A stretch of DNA of 64,000 bases from Oligoflexia bacterium (GCA_028277945.1 JANQFH010000021.1:248001-312000), one strand, 5' to 3'. Shown: positions 54,115 through 63,048, counted from the stretch's first letter. Made by a program: numbers and translations. Notes: generated by a model not told the origin, from the letters alone.

Positions 54115-55257
54115 TTATTGCGCTAATTTTAGCTTGAGTGGACTAAACCATGGTAGCGGGTCGATAGCTCGGCCACGGTAGCGTAATTCAAAGTAGAGCA
54201 GAGGCCCCTTTAGGGAGCCAGTATCACCAGTTAAACCAATAATTTCACCACCTTTCACCGTTTCCCCAGTTTGTCGGTGGACCTGGCTGAGATGAGCGTG
54301 CATGGAGTAGTAGCCATCTCCATGGTCTATAATAATTATTTTACCATAACCGCGGAACCAATCGGCATAAATCACACGTCCCGTATGTATGACACGAACT
54401 TCGGAGTTCCTTTCTGTCGCAAACTCAATACCATTGCGATTCATGAACGTCTTGAATTTCGGATCTTGAAACCGACCAAAACGTCCAACAACAGGACTAT
54501 CAACGGGTGGTCGCAGGGTACCCTTCATGACCGCAAAATTGGACCGGAAGTCTTTTGTCGCCAGCTTGTCAATCAGTCGTTGTAGATTCTTTGCAGCTTC
54601 TTCGAGTTCACGAACACTCTTGGCAAAAAAGTCTTTTTGACCACGAGTTAAACTGAGAAGGCTCTTTTGTCGTTTCTTTTGCTGTCTGATATCGCTCTTT
54701 TCAACACCAAGACGACGCAAAACTTCAGCAAGATGCTTTTGTTGTTTATAGAGAGCTTCGTTTTCTTTTGACAACAGTGTTCTTTCCGACTCAAAGGCAT
54801 CCACTAGCTCGAGATCAGTACGAACAATTCGTTTTACAACACGCGTAGCTTCGCCAAAGTCCTGCAGCTCCTTGATAGTGAATAAAAGACGTAAATAGCC
54901 TATTTCTCCGAGCTTATTCAGGTTACGTAGCCTGCTAGCGATTTCTTCCCTGTGTCTATGGGTGCTATGTTCAAGTGTAGCAATGCGTAATCTTTTTTCT
55001 CGAATTGCTTTTTGCGTCTCTTCCTTTTGTTTTGTCAGTGTACGGCTTCGCTTTCTCGAACTATCAATCTTTCGATCAAGCGTATCTAGCATCCTAACAA
55101 TGGAATTCTCTTTCTCCAGTAACTTAGAGACAGTCTCTTTTTTATCTTCGAGCTCCTTCTTAATATCTTGCAGCTGGTCCTGATGTTTTTCGATCATGCC
55201 GTTATCGACATTGGCTAGTAGCAGTATACCGAAAAGAAAGAGTTTTGCCGCTGCCAT
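54115..55257 (-). CDS. envC: EnvC-like coiled-coil protein with degenerate LytM domain
   Basis: After a signal peptide come long coiled coils (about residues 20-220) and a C-terminal LytM/M23 domain. Its zinc ligands are largely lost: the usual H-x-G-x-D is MNRNGIEFA and the final HLHFE is LLYFELR, while HGDG and MHAHLS remain. This pattern matches EnvC, which activates amidases instead of cutting peptidoglycan, and is regulated by FtsEX. It follows ftsX by two bases, the expected ftsE-ftsX-envC order. Confidence 0.88.
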   Translation of the reverse strand: MAAAKLFLFGILLLANVDNGMIEKHQDQLQDIKKELEDKKETVSKLLEKENSIVRMLDTLDRKIDSSRKRSRTLTKQKEETQKAIREKRLRIATLEHSTHRHREEIASRLRNLNKLGEIGYLRLLFTIKELQDFGEATRVVKRIVRTDLELVDAFESERTLLSKENEALYKQQKHLAEVLRRLGVEKSDIRQQKKRQKSLLSLTRGQKDFFAKSVRELEEAAKNLQRLIDKLATKDFRSNFAVMKGTLRPPVDSPVVGRFGRFQDPKFKTFMNRNGIEFATERNSEVRVIHTGRVIYADWFRGYGKIIIIDHGDGYYSMHAHLSQVHRQTGETVKGGEIIGLTGDTGSLKGPLLYFELRYRGRAIDPLPWFSPLKLKLAQ

Positions 55258-55259
55258 CT

Positions 55260-56150
55260 TTAAATACGAAGAAATCGATGTAGAGAGAGTATGCTACCTA
55301 CCGTGCCAGAAACGACACCAACAGCCAGGAGTAATAGGATGCCGGTGTTGTTTAAAAAATAAAACGTAAGGGAACTCATCATGTGGATAGACTCTCGGTT
55401 CATACCAAGGAGGGTTAGTTTAAAAAACACAAACAGCATTGCAATCGCCAGGGCCGCCCCACAGAGTCCAAGCGCTGCGCCTTCAATGACAAAGGGTGTA
55501 GCTATGAAGATCTTGGTACCGCCAACGAGTTTATAGATTTCGATTTCGGCACGACGCGTAAAGATGTTTAACCGGATGGTGTTAGAAACAAGAAAGATGC
55601 AAGCAATAATAATCAGGCTAGCTAGTAAATAGCTGCCCATTTTTACCGTGCCTCTAAAGGCCAAATAGCGTTCTAGCCAGCGCTCACCGTAGTCGACGCT
55701 TTCCACACCGGCTATTTTCTCAACTTTAGTGGCAATCTGTTTGACACTGTCTGCTGAATCATTTTCAACTCGGATGAGAATCGAGGCCTGAAATGGGTTT
55801 TCGTTCAACCCCTCTATGATGTCGAGAAAATCTGGATGTCGATCGATAAAGATATCCTTGGCCTGATTTTTATCCAGGACTTTGGCATCTCGCACGTTAG
55901 AATATGAACGAATCTTTCCAGCGATTTCTCCAAGTTTTTTCTCGACTACATCATCATGCACAAATGCCTTGATTGTAAACCGTTGCTGCGACACATTGAT
56001 CCAGTGATTGAGGTTGTTGAGCAGGAGTAAATAACCTGCAAGTAAGAGAAGGGCAATGGTAATGGTAGCGACAGTGATGAGGTTGATAAACATGGCCTTC
56101 TTAAGGCTGGCAACTGCGCGGATGAAATGGTGCACAAGTCGGCGTAACAT
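55260..56150 (-). CDS. ftsX: cell division protein FtsX
   Basis: An N-terminal membrane helix (ITVATITIALLLLAGYLLLL) precedes a periplasmic domain (about residues 55-165) and three more helices, the MacB/FtsX permease layout. It is the membrane part of the FtsEX complex, which relays ATP hydrolysis to EnvC-type activators at the septum. It follows ftsE by five bases. Confidence 0.93.
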   Translation of the reverse strand: MLRRLVHHFIRAVASLKKAMFINLITVATITIALLLLAGYLLLLNNLNHWINVSQQRFTIKAFVHDDVVEKKLGEIAGKIRSYSNVRDAKVLDKNQAKDIFIDRHPDFLDIIEGLNENPFQASILIRVENDSADSVKQIATKVEKIAGVESVDYGERWLERYLAFRGTVKMGSYLLASLIIIACIFLVSNTIRLNIFTRRAEIEIYKLVGGTKIFIATPFVIEGAALGLCGAALAIAMLFVFFKLTLLGMNRESIHMMSSLTFYFLNNTGILLLLAVGVVSGTVGSILSLHRFLRI

Positions 56151-56155
56151 GATTG

Positions 56156-56809
56156 CTAGTTTTCCAGATGGCCGTTTTTCAGGCGAATGACAAGTTTGCC
56201 GGAAGTCTCTACTAGTTTTTTGTTGTGAGAAGCTACCAATATCGTGGTGCCTTTTGCATTAATGAAGTTCAGCAGATCCATAATTTCGATGGTAAGCTCT
56301 GGATCCAAGTTGCCAGTGGGTTCGTCGGCAAGTAAAATCTTGGGATCATTTACTAAGGCTCTTGCGATAGCAACTCGTTGTTGCTCTCCTGCCGAGAGTT
56401 GCAGTGGCAGCGCGTGCATTTTGTGGCCAAGTCCAACCGCGTTGACGATCGCAGCGATTCTTCTTTTAGCCTTACGACCGTAAACGCCTACAACCTCCAT
56501 AGCCAGGGCGACGTTTTCACTGACGGTCATGGTTGGTATCAATTTGAAGTCCTGAAAAACCACGCCAATCTGTCGCCGCAGATAAGGGATCCTAGAAGCG
56601 CGGATTCTAGCAATATTCCTGCCATCTACAAGCAACTGTCCTGAAGTGACGCTTTCTTCACAGAAGATTAGCTTGAGTAGCGTAGTCTTGCCCGCCCCGC
56701 TTGGCCCGGTGACAAAGACGAAATCTCCTTTCGCGATTTTCAGATTGATGTCCTGTAGCGCATAGGCTTCTCGACTATAGGCCTTGCTGACATGAAACAT
56801 TTGGATCAT
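56156..56809 (-). CDS. ftsE: cell division ATP-binding protein FtsE
   Basis: A compact 217-residue ABC ATPase: Walker A FVTGPSGAGKTTLLKLIF, Q-loop VVFQDFKLIPTMTVSENVAL, signature LSAGEQQRVAIARAL and Walker B ILLADEPTGNLDPELT. The D-loop and VFQDFKL phrase are typical of FtsE. It pairs with FtsX to control septal amidase activation and follows the preceding unknown gene by five bases. Confidence 0.95.
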   Translation of the reverse strand: MIQMFHVSKAYSREAYALQDINLKIAKGDFVFVTGPSGAGKTTLLKLIFCEESVTSGQLLVDGRNIARIRASRIPYLRRQIGVVFQDFKLIPTMTVSENVALAMEVVGVYGRKAKRRIAAIVNAVGLGHKMHALPLQLSAGEQQRVAIARALVNDPKILLADEPTGNLDPELTIEIMDLLNFINAKGTTILVASHNKKLVETSGKLVIRLKNGHLEN

Positions 56810-56814
56810 GGGTT

Positions 56815-57231
56815 TTATTGCGACTCTTTGGACAGGTAGTCTAGGATGATCTCGTCCAAGCTCTTTTCGCTGTCAACCGCCTTGTCAGCATCGAAATCAG
56901 GCGGTTTTGGTGGGTGTGATGTTTTCTTGTCAACTACTTTGACAGCTGGTGCTGGCGCAGGAGGTGCCGGGTGTGGTAGTTGGTGGTCATAGAGGCCGTT
57001 GACCAGCTCTTTAACCATGGTCTTGTGCAGTTCTTTCATCATTTCGCGGATTATTTGCGGAGCGTTTTCGTTGGTAGCGATGTCGCGATAACTCACCTTT
57101 TTTGTCGCCAGTACGTTGCCACCAAGGAAGATATGCGAAACAATACTGGAACTATTGAGGCCGTTGTCTTCAGTCTGAACGTGGTAGATACGATCTTGGT
57201 ATTTGATGTTGTGGTTGTATCCTGGAATCAT
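56815..57231 (-). CDS. conserved hypothetical protein upstream of ftsE
   Basis: A 138-residue protein beginning MIPGYNHNIKYQDRIYHVQT, then a beta-rich section (SSSIVSHIFLGGNVLATKKV), a Pro/Ala-rich linker (LPHPAPPAPAPAVKVVDK) and an acidic helical tail (EKSLDEIILDYLSKESQ). I recall this N-terminal phrase in proteins of delta-type and myxobacterial genomes, without a known function. It has no signal peptide. Its position five bases before ftsE suggests a link to division or envelope control, which is inference only. Confidence 0.75.
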   Translation of the reverse strand: MIPGYNHNIKYQDRIYHVQTEDNGLNSSSIVSHIFLGGNVLATKKVSYRDIATNENAPQIIREMMKELHKTMVKELVNGLYDHQLPHPAPPAPAPAVKVVDKKTSHPPKPPDFDADKAVDSEKSLDEIILDYLSKESQ

Positions 57232-57274
57232 CGCTGCAGACCTCGGTTTCTCACTATAGTAAATACCATGACTA

Positions 57275-58120
57275 TTAGGTAGTTACAACTGATCGCAGGT
57301 ACCGCAGCATCTCCAAAGTCGTACCGCAACAGCCACCGACGACTTTAGCCCCGCAACGCATAGCTTGGCTGTAACTCTGCTGCAGATCCGTGTAGGGGTG
57401 TGGATTTGGAAAGCCAGGCAAAAAGACAAGCGGTCGCGGCTTGGCAGCAATGCCTTGCAACTGCTGGAGAACTTTAAGGTTATGGACTGGGCCAAAACCG
57501 CAGCTAGAGCCAACAGCATACACCGAGTGGGCATCTGCCAGATCGAGTAACTCCTCGGGTGTGGAATTGTCAAAGCTGGTAGTGTCCTCGCGGTACATCA
57601 TGGTTAGGATGACCGGCGCATTGCCTTGCGCACAGGCTACTTGCACGGCGACCCTGGCTTGGGTGAGCGAGGTCATGCCGTCAATGAGATAGAAATCCGG
57701 TTTTAAAACAGACAGGGACTCGATCTGTCTTTGGTAGTTATGCAAAAGTCTCTCCTGCGACAGCGTCAGGTTTGCTGTTGGCGGTGCTGCCGGTCCAATG
57801 GATGCCGCAATCAAGGTCTGTTCTTGTGCGGCTGTCGCGGCGATTTCCATGGCTTTGGTGTTGATGGCATTGACATCGGCGTGTAACTGAAATGGCTCTA
57901 AACGGATCGGGTTAGCGTTGAAGGTATTGGTAATGATTATGTCGGCGCCGGCATCGATCTGTTCAGTATAGAGTTGCCGTAATGGCTGCTGGTCTCCCTG
58001 CAGAAAAATCGCTTCGGGTAGAGGTGACGAGGAAGCTGCAGCTCTAGACGTCATCCGTTGCAGGAGAGCCATGCCTATGCCTCCAGCCATCAGCAGTATG
58101 TCGCTATCTTTTGCTGTCAC
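57275..58120 (-). CDS. homocysteine S-methyltransferase family protein
   Basis: A single-domain methyltransferase barrel: MAGGIGMALLQRM at the start, GADIIITNTFNAN, and the three zinc cysteines in GSSCGFGP and KVVGGCCGTTLEML. At 281 residues it lacks the cobalamin and folate domains of MetH, so it may methylate homocysteine from another donor or serve a related thiol. The GTG start overlaps the GerMN stop (GTGA). It sits oddly within an envelope-gene run. Confidence 0.88.
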   Translation of the reverse strand: MTAKDSDILLMAGGIGMALLQRMTSRAAASSSPLPEAIFLQGDQQPLRQLYTEQIDAGADIIITNTFNANPIRLEPFQLHADVNAINTKAMEIAATAAQEQTLIAASIGPAAPPTANLTLSQERLLHNYQRQIESLSVLKPDFYLIDGMTSLTQARVAVQVACAQGNAPVILTMMYREDTTSFDNSTPEELLDLADAHSVYAVGSSCGFGPVHNLKVLQQLQGIAAKPRPLVFLPGFPNPHPYTDLQQSYSQAMRCGAKVVGGCCGTTLEMLRYLRSVVTT

Positions 58121-58704
58121 TTTGGGATAGGCCGTAATGTGTAGAGGTGGCCTCCTAAAGAGAACAGGTCCTGGCCATCGACCAAAAACTTCACTGCAGA
58201 GACTTTTTCAGTGTTTGTTACTATGGTGTTGACAATCGCTTCGATCATCAGCTGTTCCCAAGCAGCGCCAATCTCTATAGTCTTGACGACGTTTACAGGC
58301 AGGTCAATATAAACTATTCCATTAGCGCCAATCAGGACCGCTGTTGGCGTTAGATAGTTTGGTATGAGTGGTACATGTTGTGGATTAGGAGTGTGTTTGA
58401 GCTCGTCCCACAAAACCGTTATACGTTCTGTTGCCTGTTGGGAATCAAAACGTATATTTCTTTTCTCTTCGACTAACTCATCCAGAGACGAGGTAGCAAA
58501 GAAAAGTAGTTGTGAAGCCTCATAGCGGTTAATTTTGGTTAAAGGATTTTCGCGCTCTATAGTGTTGGCATTGCTATGGGTTGGGCGGGCTGCATCGGTT
58601 ACGACCGTTTGTTGTCGTCGGACCACCATGATCGTCAGAGCTAGGATAAGAAGGATGCCGATTGCCGGCCAGGCCAATTTGATACGGAAGTTAGAGTTTT
58701 TCAT
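58117..58704 (-). CDS. GerMN-domain membrane-anchored protein
   Basis: An N-terminal membrane helix (LAWPAIGILLILALTIMVV) precedes a GerMN-like domain: LTPTAVLIGANGIVYIDLP, LMIEAIVNTIVTNTEKVSAV and KFLVDGQDLFSLGGHLYTL. The domain is named from spore germination proteins but is widespread in envelope proteins. No spore genes are near. It is the first gene of the long minus-strand run and is divergent from tolQ with a 50-base gap. Confidence 0.8.
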   Translation of the reverse strand: MKNSNFRIKLAWPAIGILLILALTIMVVRRQQTVVTDAARPTHSNANTIERENPLTKINRYEASQLLFFATSSLDELVEEKRNIRFDSQQATERITVLWDELKHTPNPQHVPLIPNYLTPTAVLIGANGIVYIDLPVNVVKTIEIGAAWEQLMIEAIVNTIVTNTEKVSAVKFLVDGQDLFSLGGHLYTLRPIPK

Positions 58705-58716
58705 ACCTCGCCTCAG

Positions 58717-58745
58717 TTGACAAGCAAAAGGGCTTAGATTACCTT
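58717..58745 (+). promoter_or_regulatory. tolQ promoter very close to the start codon
   Basis: A perfect TTGACA (58717-58722), 17 bases and TACCTT (58740-58745) point at tolQ. The predicted start is near 58752, only three bases before the ATG, and there is no ribosome binding site in the A-rich leader. Confidence 0.45.
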
Positions 58746-58754
58746 AAAAAACAA

Positions 58755-59480
58755 ATGGATACTGACATCTCGCTTCCCACTGCAGATCTTAGGATTACAG
58801 AACTCATCTGGCAAGCAGGAACTGTAGTTCAATTAGTTATCTTTGTCCTCATTGCAATGTCCGTGGTTTCCCTTGCCATCGTGCTCTTCAAGTATTTACA
58901 GGTAAAGCGTATCAACAAGACAAACCGGCGCTTCCTCGACTTTTTCTGGGAGTCAGAATCTCTTGAGTCTTTGTTCCAGGCACGTGACCGGTTTCGTAAC
59001 ACCGCTTTAGCGCGAATTTTTAACCGCGCCTACCGCGCCTTTAAGGCTCTCCCTAGCCAGCATGGCCGATCTGCGGCAACATCAGAATCTCTTCTTCATG
59101 GCGGCATGGCAGATATCGAGCGTCTGATAGAGAATGCTGTACAACGAGAGGTTGCCGAGTTGGAGAGACTGCTGCCGTTTTTGGCAACCACCGCGAGTTC
59201 CGCGCCCTTTATTGGGCTTTTTGGTACTGTCTGGGGAATCATGGGGTCATTTCTCAACATAGGTGCTAAGGGTAGTACATCACTGGCCGTCGTAGCGCCG
59301 GGTATAGCCGAAGCACTGATCGCCACGGCCATGGGGCTCTTCGCGGCCATACCTGCAGTCATATTCTATAACCTGCTCCGTAACCGGATCCGTCTGTTGC
59401 ATCGCGATTTTAGTGGGTTTGGTGTGGAGGTGATTCACCTCATGGTGCGTGACACCATGGCATCTCGCCAAGACGGTTGA
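58755..59480 (+). CDS. tolQ: TolQ, proton-channel subunit of the Tol system
   Basis: A 241-residue MotA/TolQ/ExbB protein with three membrane helices: VVQLVIFVLIAMSVVSLAIV, then after a cytoplasmic loop the conserved FLATTASSAPFIGLFGTVWG and APGIAEALIATAMGLFAAIP. With TolR it uses the proton gradient to energise TolA, which supports outer-membrane constriction at division. It opens the operon tolQ-tolR-tolA-like-tolB. Confidence 0.93.
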   Translation: MDTDISLPTADLRITELIWQAGTVVQLVIFVLIAMSVVSLAIVLFKYLQVKRINKTNRRFLDFFWESESLESLFQARDRFRNTALARIFNRAYRAFKALPSQHGRSAATSESLLHGGMADIERLIENAVQREVAELERLLPFLATTASSAPFIGLFGTVWGIMGSFLNIGAKGSTSLAVVAPGIAEALIATAMGLFAAIPAVIFYNLLRNRIRLLHRDFSGFGVEVIHLMVRDTMASRQDG

Positions 59481-59496
59481 CAGGAGTTTGTAAGCC

Positions 59497-59913
59497 ATGA
59501 AGTTGGCATCAGAAGAAGACGGTATGCTGGCAGAGATCAACGTGACGCCGTTGGTCGACGTTATGTTGGTGTTATTGATTATCTTTATGGTGACGGCGCC
59601 GTTGATTCAACAGGGTCTTGCTGTAAGCCTGCCAAAGAGCGAAGCTGCCAAGGCATTGCCTCGTGAAGAAAAGGATATTGTTCTGACTATATACGAGAAC
59701 CAGAAGTTGCTGCTGGATGTGTATAAAGTTGATGTCAAGACTTTGAAGCCGAAACTGACAGAACTCTTTCGTAATCGGCGTGAACGCAAGGTGTTTATCA
59801 GGGCAGATGCGAAGGTGCCCTACGGTTTTGTTATCGACATTATGGGTAAAGTGAGAGCTGCTGGTATAGAACGCATTGGTATGATCACGGAGCCCTCTGT
59901 ACAGGTGCGTTAG
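59497..59913 (+). CDS. tolR: TolR (ExbD family)
   Basis: A 138-residue ExbD/TolR protein with one helix carrying the functional Asp in [21 protein letters not shown] periplasmic domain ([20 protein letters not shown]) follows. It plugs and energises the TolQ channel. It lies 16 bases after tolQ and one base before the next start. Confidence 0.93.
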   Translation: MKLASEEDGMLAEINVTPLVDVMLVLLIIFMVTAPLIQQGLAVSLPKSEAAKALPREEKDIVLTIYENQKLLLDVYKVDVKTLKPKLTELFRNRRERKVFIRADAKVPYGFVIDIMGKVRAAGIERIGMITEPSVQVR

Positions 59914-59914
59914 C

Positions 59915-60700
59915 TTGCCTACACCGGAACCTCTGCTTAACAATCGCAGTTTTCGTCGTTGTCTCACGGCTTCGGTCGTTTTCCATATGGGTTGTTTTTT
60001 GCTGGTTGTTTTTGTCGGCGGCGGATTTCTCCATAGCCAACCTCAGATTCTTGACGAGGAGGTCATTTGGATCTCCGAATTGCGCTTAGCAAAACCACAG
60101 CAGGGCACTCAGTCAAAAAAAGTAGCCGTGGCCAAAAAGGTGCCGGAAAAGAAACCTCCGACCGTAAGGCTTGCACCCGAACGCGAGCAAAAAAAGCCGC
60201 GAGAGGTGGTCAAGCTACCGAGCAAACAGAAGCAGCCACCCGCAAAAAAGCCGAAAGAGCAAAAAGATTCAGCTGCTAAGGCACGTAAGCAGAGAATGCG
60301 TGAGGCATTGGCAGATCTCGGCCGTGATATACGCCAACCGCAGCAGCAGGTCAACGACGACTCCGTGGCTGCTTCGGCTCTCTCGCGCGGTGTGCAAGAG
60401 CTTGTCTTTCGTAAACAGATACAGCGACGTATTGAAAGCAATCTCTATGTGACAAGCTATGATTGGTATGGAAAGTATAAGAATAGAATGGTCGAATATC
60501 AGTTTTATTTGAACAGCGCTGGGGAAATCGTACGTCTGAAGCAAAGACGTAGCTCCGGTGTTCCTAGTATCGATCAGAACGTTCTTGAGGCCATTCGTCG
60601 TTCACAGCCCTTTCTCGCGCCAAATGCGGAAATTATGCGACGTTATGCCCGTGAGCCCGTTGTGATACAGTTCAGTCCTGGAAAACTTAGGCTGCAGTAA
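59915..60700 (+). CDS. TolA/TonB-like energy-transducing protein
   Basis: A TTG start is followed by a short N-terminus, a membrane helix (SVVFHMGCFLLVVFVGGGFL) and a Lys/Pro-rich spacer (VPEKKPPTVRLAPEREQKKP and later repeats). The C-terminal TonB-type domain reads MVEYQFYLNSAGEIVRLKQR and DQNVLEAIRRSQPFLAPN. By position between tolR and tolB it is the TolA of this system. By sequence its C-terminus is a TonB-like fold, and TonB and TolA ends are hard to tell apart by eye. Confidence 0.85.
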   Translation: MPTPEPLLNNRSFRRCLTASVVFHMGCFLLVVFVGGGFLHSQPQILDEEVIWISELRLAKPQQGTQSKKVAVAKKVPEKKPPTVRLAPEREQKKPREVVKLPSKQKQPPAKKPKEQKDSAAKARKQRMREALADLGRDIRQPQQQVNDDSVAASALSRGVQELVFRKQIQRRIESNLYVTSYDWYGKYKNRMVEYQFYLNSAGEIVRLKQRRSSGVPSIDQNVLEAIRRSQPFLAPNAEIMRRYAREPVVIQFSPGKLRLQ

Positions 60701-60701
60701 T

Positions 60702-62057
60702 ATGCGTCGATCTATTGTTCCCATGGCAATGTTTTTGGTTTTGCTCGCTGTTAATCAAAAGGCGATTGCAGAGATCACCATCCGTCTTGATAGTGTTTCA
60801 AGCGAGCCGCTGCCACTGGTTTTGCTGCCAATTGAGGTTAAGCGGGGGGAAGCTGCTGCAGCTTTGAAGTTAAGAATCTATATTAACGACTATCTACAGC
60901 TTGCCGACCACTTTCGTGTGATCGAGTCCGACGCCCTGCTTAAGGACGTGAGCCAGGAAGGCTTTGGCGTTGCTGAAATTGACTTCAATCACTATCGTCT
61001 GCTGGCTGCGTCGCTTTTGGTCAAGGGTTTCTGCAGAATCAGAAGTGGTAGGCTACGTGGTAGGCTCTATGCCTACGACGTTGCGGCCCGCAAGCGGGTA
61101 CTGGAATACAAGTTGGATGTCAAAGCGCCACAACTGCAACAGGCAGCGAAGGACTTTGTAGATCAATTACTGCTCTTATTGACTGGGGAGCGCGGGATCT
61201 TTGACACACGTATCGCCTTCATCTCCAACAGAACCGGTAAGAAAGAGCTCTATGTCATAAACTTTGACGGCACCCATGTGAGTCAGCTGACAGACTTTAA
61301 AAACATTGTCCTCTCACCAAACTGGTCTCCCAATGGCGAAAATCTTGTTTTTGTCGCCTATCCAAAGTATGGCAGAAGAGGTAAGCCGCAGCTTTACATC
61401 AGCAACCCCGATAGTAAACAGATTAAGGCGCTGCCGCGGGTTAACAGCAATGTCATCGCTCCTGTTTGGCATCCATCCAGCAATCATCTGCTACTAACCT
61501 TGAGCCCACGCGGGGATCCTGAGATCTATCTCTTTCCTCTAAAGAGGGGTAAAAAGTTAAGACGGTTGACTCACAGTTACGGTATTGATGTCTCTCCAGC
61601 CGTCGGGCCGGGCGGTGCAGAGATGGTGTTTGCCTCTGATCGCAGTGGCAGTGGCAGACCACAGTTGTATATTCAATCTCTGGTACGCCGGAGTCGTGCT
61701 CGGCGCATCACCTTTGAGGGCAAACACAACACCTCGCCAGACTGGAGCCAGCGCGGCAACCGTATTGTTTACAGCGGTATGACTGCAGATGGTAGGATCA
61801 ACCTGTTTGTGACCAAGCCTGACGGCAAGGAGTCGATGCAACTCACCTTTGGTGCAGGGAACAATGAACACCCGAGCTGGTCCCCCGATGGCCGCCGTCT
61901 GGTGTTTGCTTCTAATCGTGATGGCCGTTATCACCTCTATAGCATGAGAGCGGATGGTAGCCAGCTCAAGCAGCTTACCTGGGGAAATTACGACGATACT
62001 ATGCCGGTGTGGAGTGCCCGCCGACACGGCATTGAGGTGGTCAGTCGCCGTGACTGA
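60702..62057 (+). CDS. tolB: TolB, periplasmic beta-propeller
   Basis: A signal peptide (MAMFLVLLAVNQKAIA) precedes a TolB-N domain (LPLVLLPIEVKRGEAAAALK, LADHFRVIESDALLKD) and five or six WD40-like PD40 blades (IAFISNRTGKKELYVINFDG, PNWSPNGENLVFVAY, PSWSPDGRRLVFASNRDG). It would link Pal and TolA in the periplasm. Pal and CpoB, usual neighbours, are absent here; the Ppx/GppA gene follows instead, overlapping by eight bases. Confidence 0.93.
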   Translation: MRRSIVPMAMFLVLLAVNQKAIAEITIRLDSVSSEPLPLVLLPIEVKRGEAAAALKLRIYINDYLQLADHFRVIESDALLKDVSQEGFGVAEIDFNHYRLLAASLLVKGFCRIRSGRLRGRLYAYDVAARKRVLEYKLDVKAPQLQQAAKDFVDQLLLLLTGERGIFDTRIAFISNRTGKKELYVINFDGTHVSQLTDFKNIVLSPNWSPNGENLVFVAYPKYGRRGKPQLYISNPDSKQIKALPRVNSNVIAPVWHPSSNHLLLTLSPRGDPEIYLFPLKRGKKLRRLTHSYGIDVSPAVGPGGAEMVFASDRSGSGRPQLYIQSLVRRSRARRITFEGKHNTSPDWSQRGNRIVYSGMTADGRINLFVTKPDGKESMQLTFGAGNNEHPSWSPDGRRLVFASNRDGRYHLYSMRADGSQLKQLTWGNYDDTMPVWSARRHGIEVVSRRD

Positions 62058-63048
62058 ACAGGGCAGTGCTAAAGCGAAGTCTCTTGCGGTCATCGACCTT
62101 GGCAGTAACACGGCAATCTTGACCATTTTTGCGTCAACTCCACCACTGCAGATAATCCACGAAGAGTTTCGTATACCGCGCCTTGCCCAAGGCTTACAAA
62201 CTGGCGGCTCTTTTGCATCAGCAGCATGGGAACGTAGCTGCGATGTCCTAAACGAATACCAGGAGATTGCGCGTAACTTTCATGCTGAGATTGTTTTGTG
62301 TGGTGGTACGGCGCCCTTTAGAAAAGTGGCTGATGCCGATAGGGCAATCCAGGAACTACAACAGGAAACCGGCATTAGGGTACGTCCGTTGACCGTCACT
62401 GAAGAGGCCCAACTCTCTTACCTAGCCGTTGTGTTGATTGAGTGCGAAGGTAAGTCTCTACAGGCTACACAGCTGCTCGTGGTTGACGTTGGTGGCGGGA
62501 GTACAGAGCTCACTTATGGCCATGCGGACCTTGACGACGATCGCCACCAAGTCAACAAGAGCATCAGTATTGCCATGGGTTGTGTGGATTTGACCGAGAG
62601 TTGCCTGCCTGAACAACTCAGTGAAGAACATGGCAGCGCCGCTGCAACACTCAAACGCCTCTCGACTACTTTTGCTAGATCGCTCAATCAGCATAGACTG
62701 CCAACAGTGGATCAGATGGTGGGTGTGGCTGGCACGCCAGTTTCTTTAGCGTTGTTGCAGCAAGGCATACACCGTTATGACCCAGCTCGTGCCGATGGAG
62801 TGGTTGTCTCCAGGCAAGAGCTGAGCCGCTGGTGTAAGCGGTTGGCGACCACGCCGTTACATGAAAAAGTCAGCAAGTATGGCATTCCCTCAGGTCGCGC
62901 TGAGGTCATTGTTGCTGGTCTGCTTATCCTTACGGAGGTTATGCAGCACCACAATCTTAAACAGATGATCGTACGCAATGTTGGCGTACGTCATGGTTTG
63001 GCCCTACAAGTCTTGGGTCTGCTGCCCGAGGCCTACGCCCTTAGCTAA
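62050..63048 (+). CDS. Ppx/GppA family phosphatase
   Basis: The ASKHA-fold signatures are present: SLAVIDLGSNTAILTIFAST, VVDVGGGSTELTYGHA and QMVGVAGTPVSLALLQQGI, closing with IPSGRAEVIVAGLLILTEVM. At about 332 residues it is the short GppA/exopolyphosphatase type lacking the HD-like C-domain. It would hydrolyse pppGpp or polyphosphate. The GTG at 62050 overlaps the tolB end; the track start at 61954 lies inside tolB. Confidence 0.9.
   Translation: MTEQGSAKAKSLAVIDLGSNTAILTIFASTPPLQIIHEEFRIPRLAQGLQTGGSFASAAWERSCDVLNEYQEIARNFHAEIVLCGGTAPFRKVADADRAIQELQQETGIRVRPLTVTEEAQLSYLAVVLIECEGKSLQATQLLVVDVGGGSTELTYGHADLDDDRHQVNKSISIAMGCVDLTESCLPEQLSEEHGSAAATLKRLSTTFARSLNQHRLPTVDQMVGVAGTPVSLALLQQGIHRYDPARADGVVVSRQELSRWCKRLATTPLHEKVSKYGIPSGRAEVIVAGLLILTEVMQHHNLKQMIVRNVGVRHGLALQVLGLLPEAYALS

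Noticed and set aside
61557-62126. 189-residue minus-strand ORF across the tolB/ppx junction
   Set aside because: Antisense to two well-supported genes.
62933-62941. CGGAGGTT in ppx as another copy of the 12-mer
   Set aside because: Only eight bases match and the GGGA part is missing; chance likely.
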